This document shows, piece by piece, positions 1 through 5,372 of a stretch of DNA of 7,911 bases. Within the stretch, counting starts at the first letter, position 1. Each line of letters starts with the position of its first letter. The stretch spans positions 357-8,267 of the forward strand of contig DFHC01000109.1 in the NCBI GenBank assembly GCA_002372575.1. The letters run 5' to 3'. The stretch is from a bacterium UBA3734. GTDB lineage: Bacteria; Bacteroidota; Bacteroidia; Bacteroidales; Bacteroidaceae. Both the position numbers and the translations under genes were made by a program. The notes under the pieces are model-generated. The model saw only the letters and a list, made by a program, of their open reading frames with translations, was not told where the DNA came from and searched no databases.

Positions 1-239
<239 letters not shown>

Positions 240-246
240 TTAATTG

Positions 247-516
247 TTAATTGATAATTGCGAGCACGTCGCTCTGGCGCATGATGAGATACTTCTCACC
301 GTCGAGTTCCAGCTCCGTGCCGGCGTATTTGCCGTAGAGCACTTCGTCGCCCTCTTTGAGAATCATTTCTTCGTCTTTCGTGCCCTTTCCTGCGGCAACA
401 ATCTTGCCGCGAAGGGGTTTTTCCTTTGCCGTGTCGGGGATGATGATTCCGCCGACCTTCTCTTCAGCCGCCGTGGGTAGCACCAGCACGCGGTCTGCCA
501 ATGGTTTGATGTTCAT
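247..516 (-). CDS. groES: GroES co-chaperonin (10 kDa)
   Basis: This is the heptameric lid of the GroEL folding chamber, acting in the cytosol. The 89-residue product starts [14 protein letters not shown], the standard Cpn10 opening. It has the mobile loop around residues 17-32 with the GGIIIPDTA segment that contacts GroEL, a central GxGxxxE-like turn region, and the late [23 protein letters not shown] strands. The length is close to the 90-100 residues usual for the family. It ends with TAA 19 nt before groEL, in the canonical groES-groEL order. The upstream spacer (517-625) contains a structured set of TGNCA motifs, annotated separately, and no convincing TAnnTTTG box, so a stress-specific promoter is plausible. 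Confidence 0.98.
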   Translation of the reverse strand: MNIKPLADRVLVLPTAAEEKVGGIIIPDTAKEKPLRGKIVAAGKGTKDEEMILKEGDEVLYGKYAGTELELDGEKYLIMRQSDVLAIIN

Positions 517-568
517 AGTTTTTTGTTTGTTTTATTGGTGAATGAATATTTTTCATCGTTTGTTTTAA

Positions 569-610
569 CGAAAATCGTGCCAAACTGACAAGACTGACAT
601 TCTGGCACGA
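569..610 (-). promoter_or_regulatory. Four-copy TGNCA motif array upstream of groES (putative heat-shock operator/promoter, possibly also a terminator hairpin)
   Basis: Read on the minus strand there are four TGNCA pentamers: TGCCA, TGTCA, TGTCA, TGGCA. On plus coordinates they occupy 603-607, 595-599, 586-590 and 578-582, with start-to-start steps of 8, 9 and 8 nt. The outer two sit in a perfect 8-bp inverted repeat (TCGTGCCA / TGGCACGA, 575-582 and 603-610, 20-nt spacer). The downstream TGGCACG followed by ATTTTCGTT loosely resembles a sigma-54 -24/-12 element: the -24 half is good, and the -12 half has G but lacks the usual GC. It would give a leader of about 40 nt. The inverted repeat followed by TTTT could instead, or also, terminate the upstream MG2 gene, although a 20-nt loop is long. 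It does not match the CIRCE consensus. Confidence 0.55.
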
Positions 611-625
611 CTTTTTTTAGGTTTT

Positions 626-3445
626 TCAGTCGCCGTCGAGGATGAATCTACCATCGGGTGTTACGCCTGCCACACTCACGCGGATGCGCGTCTCGCGACT
701 GTTATTGAAGAGTGTTTTCTGGAAGCTGCCGTTGCCGTCGAATCGGGCGTTGGGATTCCAGTAGAGCGTGCGGCGATAGTCGGTGGGCGCAGAGGGTACA
801 GACTGGCTGTAGTCGGGCGAATAGAATTCCTCGGGTTCTGCGAATCCAGGCAGTATGTAGCGTCGGTCGCGATAGGTGACCTGCTTGGCATCGTTAGGGA
901 TGGTTTCATAGACCACGGTGATGTCTTCGCGATTCAGTCCCGTTGTGGCGAGCGAATCAGGATTGCGCGGCTCGAAATCGGTGTAGAATCGGAAATTCTG
1001 CAGTCGGTTGAGGTGTAAATCCTTGAAAATGGCGGCTTCAGAGCGATTTTGGATAGACTCATCGACGCTTTGGTAGTTGGCGAAGAACGTGTAAAGGCGG
1101 TCGAGCTTGTGACCGTCGGCTATCCGCGCGCGAACATTGTACGTAACGTGTCGATCCATGTTGCCATAGAGTGTGAAGCAGGCCGTGTAGGGGAAACTAC
1201 CCATATTTACGAGTCCCCACGAGAGGCCGCGGTCGGTGGCTTCGTTGTAGAGGTCGTAGGCATCAACGACGTAGGCAGGCTTCGTGTAATCGACAGCTCT
1301 GCGTCCACGCCGGCGCGCCTTGACATTCACCTGCGAGAGCGTGTGGTCGCCGTCAAGCTTCGAGTTTTCCTCTTGCAGAAATTCATCGCCCTCGTCCTCA
1401 ATCATCGCATTCCATTCGGGCATATTTTTCTCGTACCAGTTGTATTCGCGGGCGAAAACAGGATAGAACAGGTCGCGCTTCACGTAGAAATCAGCGTAGC
1501 GGTCTTCGTCGAGACGGTGCTTGTCCTTGCCTTTTTCCATCGATTTCTTTACAGAATCCTTCTGCTCGTAGGCCTTCATGAAGAGGACGGCATGGCCGTA
1601 ATAAGGCGGCAGCTCAAAGAGGAATCGGCCACCGTTTTTCGTTTGCTGCACAGCGCCCACGATTTGTCCGTTGGCCGTGAGTTCCGCCTCGACAAGCACC
1701 TCGTGTTTCAGCGGTCCGTGGTTCACACCAAGGTGCGGAGCATCGGTGGAGCTCGAAAAATCGGGTTCCTCACCCACAGACGAGGCCTTTGCTTCGGCAT
1801 CGCGCGTGGCAGCACTTTTCGTATCGTCGGAGGTTTCAGTTTCCGTAAACGTGCCGCCCGTCTGCAGTCCCGAGTTTTCGGTGTTCATGCGACGCTGCTC
1901 CGACACCACCGACTCGATGTTATTCAATCCCTCGACCTGTTCACGCTCCATGCCCTGAACATCGAGCATCGGATAGACCGCGCCCTCGATGGTGAAAGTC
2001 TGTTCGGGCTCGTAGCGCAGTGTGTTCACGGGTCGGTAACGTCGCCATCCCTGCACCATCATGAGCAGGTCGAGGCGGCGCCGATGCTCTGCGTCGTCGC
2101 GCTCGAAATAGTAGGCAGGATAGGCCACGAAGCCCTTCAAATCGGAGGCCAGAAGCATTTCGGTGAGCATGTTGCCGTTGCCATAGGTGGCGTCGTCGGT
2201 GCGGGTATCGCGCACGGCGAGCGAGAATGTGGAGCCGGCTGGCAGGGCATCTTTTTTCAGACTCACCTGCAGAGGTATCTGTTCGTAGGGCTCGAAATCG
2301 GTTTTTCCACCCGTGGAAACGGCCACGGGAACTGCCGCGTCGTGCTGATTGACAAAAAACATTCGCGAGGCCAGAATGTTGCGGTTTTCATCGAAAATGA
2401 GGAGTTCGTTGATGCCCGTGGGGAAGGAGGAAGGTTGAAGATTGAAGGTTGAAGGATTTTCGAGATGAATTTTTTCGAAATGGGCGAGGCGACCGCGGCA
2501 GAGCACGGCCACAGCCACGGTTTTCCCCTGAAAATCGGGAGTTGCGAAGAGGAAAACGGTGGTTTTTGCACCCTCTGATTCATCATTCAACATCATTGTG
2601 ATGCCCTGTTTACGGGCCTTCGGCAGGCTAAACGAATAATCCTTTCCCTGCCACGAGAACTGCGCTTTCAGATTCGTTTTTCCGCTTTCGAGTTGGAATG
2701 TGCCACGTCCCATGTAGTCAGTGGCGATAGGCGTTCCATCGCTGAGCCTGCCGCTCAAATCGACCGCCTTTCCATGCTGATCGACGAGTTCAAAAGCCAC
2801 ACGCGAGGGCAATCCCTCCACCACGTGGCCACCCTCGGGATAGAAGCGGCACTTGAGTTGTTCCTTCGGCTCGCGGCGCACCTCGCGCTTCGGTCGGGCG
2901 TACATGTATTTTCCGTCGAAATTGCCCTGGCTTTCGGGTTTGCTGTAGACGGGCAACACGCGCGAAAACAAGCCGTCCCACTCGCGAAAGAAGTCTGCCG
3001 CCATCTGGTTGTTGTAGAAAAGGTGGCGGTCGTCGCGGCTATAGCGACGGTGCGACACGTTGAAATTCAGCATCCAGCGCGTGTAGGCCCGCAGCTCGTA
3101 GTAGCCCGAATAGAGCGAATCTTTCAGCACGAACTGGCCGCAGGTGTGTCCTCGTCCGCTCACGATGATGCGTTGCCGCTCCACCACAAGGCCGTCGGGC
3201 GAGAGCAGTTCCACGTAGAGCACCTTGCTCATGTCGGTCGGCTGGAGATTGTCGGCGCGGAGCACGTAGGCCTTGTACCAGAGCGTATCGCCCACGAAAT
3301 AGCAGGTGTTGTCGGTGTGGACATACACTTTTTCCTGCACCTGGGCATTTTTTTCCAATGCCTCGCGCAACGTGTCGAAACTGTCGGCGAAAATTGGCAA
3401 AAAAGCCATCGTCAGCAAGAAAAATATCGAAAAAAGTCGTTTCAT
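626..3445 (-). CDS. Large exported MG2-domain protein, Bacteroidetes type, function unknown
   Basis: The product is 939 residues from the chosen start MKRLFSIFFLLTMAFLPIFA, which is a clear signal peptide, so it is periplasmic or outer-membrane associated. An ATG 18 nt upstream (3463) is in frame, but it would lie only a few bases after the transcription start implied by the -7 box at 3472-3479, so 3445 is preferred. Residues about 38-130 form an MG2-like (alpha-2-macroglobulin-type) domain: EKVYVHTDNTCYFVGDTLWY through SLYSGYYELRAYTRWMLNF. Beta-rich domains follow. A carboxypeptidase-regulatory-like repeat (from TIEGAVYP) is interrupted by an acidic, Ser/Thr-rich linker around residues 510-570. 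A short LSQVNVKARRR segment near residue 700 recalls the start of TonB-receptor plug domains, but no barrel follows. The C-terminus (FYSPDYSQ, then RRTLYWNPN, then NNSRETRIRVSVAG) is typical of this family. The true role is unknown; a role in envelope or TonB-linked processes is only inferred from domain resemblance. Confidence 0.85.
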   Translation of the reverse strand: MKRLFSIFFLLTMAFLPIFADSFDTLREALEKNAQVQEKVYVHTDNTCYFVGDTLWYKAYVLRADNLQPTDMSKVLYVELLSPDGLVVERQRIIVSGRGHTCGQFVLKDSLYSGYYELRAYTRWMLNFNVSHRRYSRDDRHLFYNNQMAADFFREWDGLFSRVLPVYSKPESQGNFDGKYMYARPKREVRREPKEQLKCRFYPEGGHVVEGLPSRVAFELVDQHGKAVDLSGRLSDGTPIATDYMGRGTFQLESGKTNLKAQFSWQGKDYSFSLPKARKQGITMMLNDESEGAKTTVFLFATPDFQGKTVAVAVLCRGRLAHFEKIHLENPSTFNLQPSSFPTGINELLIFDENRNILASRMFFVNQHDAAVPVAVSTGGKTDFEPYEQIPLQVSLKKDALPAGSTFSLAVRDTRTDDATYGNGNMLTEMLLASDLKGFVAYPAYYFERDDAEHRRRLDLLMMVQGWRRYRPVNTLRYEPEQTFTIEGAVYPMLDVQGMEREQVEGLNNIESVVSEQRRMNTENSGLQTGGTFTETETSDDTKSAATRDAEAKASSVGEEPDFSSSTDAPHLGVNHGPLKHEVLVEAELTANGQIVGAVQQTKNGGRFLFELPPYYGHAVLFMKAYEQKDSVKKSMEKGKDKHRLDEDRYADFYVKRDLFYPVFAREYNWYEKNMPEWNAMIEDEGDEFLQEENSKLDGDHTLSQVNVKARRRGRRAVDYTKPAYVVDAYDLYNEATDRGLSWGLVNMGSFPYTACFTLYGNMDRHVTYNVRARIADGHKLDRLYTFFANYQSVDESIQNRSEAAIFKDLHLNRLQNFRFYTDFEPRNPDSLATTGLNREDITVVYETIPNDAKQVTYRDRRYILPGFAEPEEFYSPDYSQSVPSAPTDYRRTLYWNPNARFDGNGSFQKTLFNNSRETRIRVSVAGVTPDGRFILDGD
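2423..2457. repeat. 7-bp tandem array inside the MG2-protein gene (5 units)
   Basis: Five consecutive heptamers are visible on the plus strand: GAAGGAG, GAAGGTT, GAAGATT, GAAGGTT, GAAGGAT. On the coding (minus) strand they encode the Ser/Pro/Asn-rich stretch around NPSTFNLQPSSF, which lies between the beta-strand-like segments ending HFEKIHLE and starting GINELLIF. The array is open in the reading frame. Its unit length matches the two heptamer arrays in the neighbouring hydrolase gene, though the unit sequence differs. Confidence 0.8.
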
Positions 3446-3471
3446 ACGTTCATTTTTTTGCATTCAATCTG

Positions 3472-3479
3472 CAAATTTA
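3472..3479 (-). promoter_or_regulatory. Bacteroidetes -7 box for the MG2-protein gene
   Basis: The minus strand reads TAAATTTG, an exact match to TAnnTTTG. A -33 TTG at the usual distance is not obvious, so only the -7 element is supported. Initiation 5-7 nt downstream would leave about 20 nt before the ATG at 3445, and almost nothing before the ATG at 3463. No Shine-Dalgarno sequence is visible. Confidence 0.6.
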
Positions 3480-3499
3480 GTGAAAATTGCTAAAAGACT

Positions 3500-3529
3500 T
3501 TGCATTTTGGCAAAAAATTATTACTTTTG
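3500..3529 (+). promoter_or_regulatory. Bacteroidetes promoter for the glycosyl hydrolase gene
   Basis: TTG at 3500-3502 and TACTTTTG at 3522-3529 are separated by 19 nt, matching the -33 and -7 elements of the primary sigma factor consensus in Bacteroidetes. Initiation near 3535 gives a leader of about 20 nt to the ATG at 3557. It lies back to back with the -7 box of the divergent gene, only 20 nt away. Confidence 0.7.
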
Positions 3530-3556
3530 CTACTCAATTTACACGAAAATATTGAG

Positions 3557-5371
3557 ATGAAAAAAATCATACTTGCTGCGACCATCGTCGCCCTCAGCCT
3601 TTTGAATACCAGTGCCCACGAGCCTGCCGTGCTCACCGCGTCACCAAAATACGAAATGCGAGCCGTCTGGCTGACAACGCTCAACGGACTCGACTGGCCG
3701 AAAACGCTCGCCAACGGGTCGGCAAGCAGCGTGGAAAGGCAGAAGCAGGAACTCACCGCGATTCTCGACCAACTCAAGGCCGCAGGCATCAACGTGGTGC
3801 TCTTGCAGACGCGCGTGCGCTCCACGACAATCTATCCTTCGGACTTGGAGCCGTGGGACGGCTGTCTGAGCGGCACGGCAGGGCGAAATCCGGGCTACGA
3901 CCCGCTGCAATTCGCCATCGACGAGTGTCACGAGCGCGGAATGCAGCTGCACGCGTGGGTGGTGACGATTCCCATCGGAAAATGGAACTCGACGGGTTGC
4001 ACGAAACTGCGGAAGCGCTATCCGAGCCTCGTCAGGAAGATTGGCGACGAGGGCTATCTCGACCCCGAAAAACCGCAGACGGCAACCTATCTGGCCGACA
4101 TCTGCGAGGAAATCGTCAAAAAATACGACATCGACGGCATCCACCTCGACTATATCCGCTATCCTGAAACGTGGAAAATCAAGGTAAGCCGGCAGCAGGG
4201 GCGACGCCACATCACGAGCATCGCCGAGGCGATTTCCCGACGCGTGAAACAGTTGAAGCCGTGGGTGATGATGAGCTGTTCGCCCATCGGCAAGCACGAC
4301 GATTTGCGTCGCTATTCGTCGCGCGGCTGGAATGCGCGCACCACGGTCTGCCAAGATGCGCAGGAATGGTTGCGCACGGGCGTGATGGATGCGCTCTTCC
4401 CGATGATGTATTTCCGCGACAACAATTTCTATCCCTTTGCGATTGACTGGCAGGAACAGTCGCACGGGAAAATCGTAGCGCCGGGCCTCGCCACCTACAT
4501 GCTCCACCGCAGCGAGGGCAACTGGCCCCTGACCACCGTAACACAAGAAATGAATGTGCTGCGGCAGTTGGGCCTCGGCCACACGCATTTCCGCAGTCGT
4601 TTCCTCACCGACAACACGAAGGGAATCTACGCTTTTGAACGAGAGTTCAATGCCTCGCCGGCCCTCGTTCCGCCGATGACGTGGATGAATGCGACGCGAC
4701 CCGATGCGCCGACGGAGTTTAAGCCTCTCCCCGCGCCCTCTCCAAAGGGAGAGGGAGCCTTCGGACCGAATCGAGGAGCGAGGAGCGAGGAACGAGGAAC
4801 GAGGAGCGAGGTAACGATTTCGTGGAAAGCCCCAAAAAATCTCCCCTCTCTTTCTGGAGAGGGGGCGGAGGTGAGGCTTTTGTATAATGTTTACGCCAGT
4901 CCCGTCTGCCCCGTCGATATCAGCGACCCGCGCAACCTCATCGCCACGCGCCTCACCAAGCCCTACATCACCTTTTCAAATTCCCTTCACTCCCCTTCCA
5001 CTCCCCTTCACTCCCCTTTCACTCCCTTATATTTTGCCATCACCGCCCTCGACCGCTATGGAAACGAGAGCGAACCGCTGCAAAGTCATCAACCATCAAC
5101 CATCAACCATCAAACCATCAACCCTCAACCATCAACCCTCCCCCTCCTTGCCTGCGACGGAAAAGCCCTGACCTTGCCCGAAAAACCTGAAATCCTCGAT
5201 GCCAATACGCTCGCCATCGAAACCCTGCAAGGCTCGCTCATCGCCACCCGACCATGGCGCGGCCAATCCGTTGATGTCAGCCGTTTGCCCGAGGGATTCT
5301 ACCAACTTCGCTCACTCGGTCGAAAAGGCGCCACCCACCGACTCGGCTTCTTCAAGGTGAAGCGGCGCTGA
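3557..5371 (+). CDS. Exported family-10-like glycosyl hydrolase (GHL10/DUF187) with FN3-like domain
   Basis: The product is 604 residues. The start is the ATG at 3557 (MKKIILAATIVALSLLNTSA, a signal peptide). The in-frame TTG at 3500 is part of the promoter and would put extra residues ahead of the signal peptide. Residues about 31-380 match the GHL10 TIM-barrel family: MRAVWLTTLNGLDWP, RSTTIYPSDLEPWDG (89-102), LHAWVVTIPIG, DGIHLDYIRYP (193-203, candidate acidic active-site residues D193 and D198), and PMMYF (282-286). Family members are thought to act on cell-wall or other glycans; the substrate here is unknown. Residues about 382-510 look like an FN3 domain (RPDAPTEF, VTISWKAP, LLYNVYAS, LYFAITALDRYGNESEP), broken by several repeat-derived inserts. 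The C-terminal 70 or so residues (VDVSRLPEGFYQLRSLG, then RLGFFKVKRR) resemble a type A sorting-type beta domain of the type IX secretion system, so surface export is possible. The gene stops one base from the convergent permease stop. Confidence 0.88.
   Translation: MKKIILAATIVALSLLNTSAHEPAVLTASPKYEMRAVWLTTLNGLDWPKTLANGSASSVERQKQELTAILDQLKAAGINVVLLQTRVRSTTIYPSDLEPWDGCLSGTAGRNPGYDPLQFAIDECHERGMQLHAWVVTIPIGKWNSTGCTKLRKRYPSLVRKIGDEGYLDPEKPQTATYLADICEEIVKKYDIDGIHLDYIRYPETWKIKVSRQQGRRHITSIAEAISRRVKQLKPWVMMSCSPIGKHDDLRRYSSRGWNARTTVCQDAQEWLRTGVMDALFPMMYFRDNNFYPFAIDWQEQSHGKIVAPGLATYMLHRSEGNWPLTTVTQEMNVLRQLGLGHTHFRSRFLTDNTKGIYAFEREFNASPALVPPMTWMNATRPDAPTEFKPLPAPSPKGEGAFGPNRGARSEERGTRSEVTISWKAPKNLPSLSGEGAEVRLLYNVYASPVCPVDISDPRNLIATRLTKPYITFSNSLHSPSTPLHSPFTPLYFAITALDRYGNESEPLQSHQPSTINHQTINPQPSTLPLLACDGKALTLPEKPEILDANTLAIETLQGSLIATRPWRGQSVDVSRLPEGFYQLRSLGRKGATHRLGFFKVKRR
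4724..4759. repeat. Palindromic repeat element, copy 1, inside the hydrolase gene
   Basis: It contains a perfect 8-bp stem, CCCTCTCC (4736-4743) with GGAGAGGG (4748-4755), and a 4-nt loop, preceded by a C-rich arm CCTCTCCCCGCG. It is related to the element at 4841-4876 in the opposite orientation. It encodes PLPAPSPKGEGA (hydrolase residues about 390-401), in the loop after the first FN3 strand. It resembles an interspersed hairpin repeat rather than native protein sequence. Confidence 0.75.
4772..4813. repeat. 7-bp tandem array inside the hydrolase gene (6 units, CGAGGAR type)
   Basis: The units are CGAGGAG, CGAGGAG, CGAGGAA, CGAGGAA, CGAGGAG, CGAGGTA. They encode the charged stretch GARSEERGTRSEV at hydrolase residues about 406-419, immediately before the FN3 strand VTISWKAP. 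The array is bracketed by the two inverted hairpin elements. Confidence 0.85.
4841..4876. repeat. Palindromic repeat element, copy 2, inverted relative to copy 1
   Basis: It has a perfect 8-bp stem, CCCCTCTC (4843-4850) with GAGAGGGG (4857-4864), and a 6-nt loop, followed by the arm CGGAGGTGAGG. Its reverse complement (CCTCACCTCCGCCCCCTCTCC...) aligns by eye along most of its length with the element at 4724-4759. It encodes LPSLSGEGAEVRL between FN3 strands VTISWKAP and LLYNVYAS. Confidence 0.75.
4983..5028. repeat. 10-11-bp tandem array inside the hydrolase gene (CCCCTTCACT type)
   Basis: The units CCCTTCACT, CCCCTTCCACT, CCCCTTCACT, CCCCTTTCACT and a partial CCCTT follow one another, varying by single-base insertions. 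They encode a Ser/Pro/Thr/Leu stretch (residues about 476-491) just before the FN3 strand LYFAITALDRYGNES. The 13-mer TTCACTCCCCTTT within it recurs at the 5' end of the permease gene (6403-6415, minus strand). Confidence 0.8.
5087..5136. repeat. 7-bp tandem array inside the hydrolase gene (CATCAAC type)
   Basis: There are seven units: CATCAAC three times, one 8-bp unit CATCAAAC, then CATCAAC, CCTCAAC and CATCAAC, followed by a partial CCTC. They encode the SHQPSTINHQTINPQPSTLP segment at hydrolase residues about 511-527, between the FN3-like domain and the C-terminal beta domain. The single 8-bp unit is a one-base slip within an otherwise regular array. Confidence 0.85.
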
Positions 5372-5372
5372 A

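Noticed and set aside
575..610. CIRCE operator for HrcA upstream of groES
   Set aside because: The inverted repeat is TCGTGCCA-N20-TGGCACGA, not TTAGCACTC-N9-GAGTGCTAA.
1049..2452. Long plus-strand open frame (467 codons) opposite the MG2 gene
   Set aside because: It is a G/C-driven antisense shadow of a gene with a signal peptide, recognisable domains and a promoter on the other strand. Its translation is compositionally odd and matches no family I recognise.
3500..3556. Upstream TTG start for the hydrolase
   Set aside because: The TTG coincides with the -33 element and the -7 box lies inside the extension, so the extension is probably untranscribed. ATG 3557 begins a clean signal peptide.
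3641..4588. Minus-strand open frame opposite the hydrolase catalytic domain
   Set aside because: The plus-strand frame carries clear GHL10 motifs; the antisense product is Arg/His/Val-rich with no domain.
4772..5136. CRISPR-like array
   Set aside because: Units are 7-11 bp, directly abutting and without spacers, and no cas genes are present.
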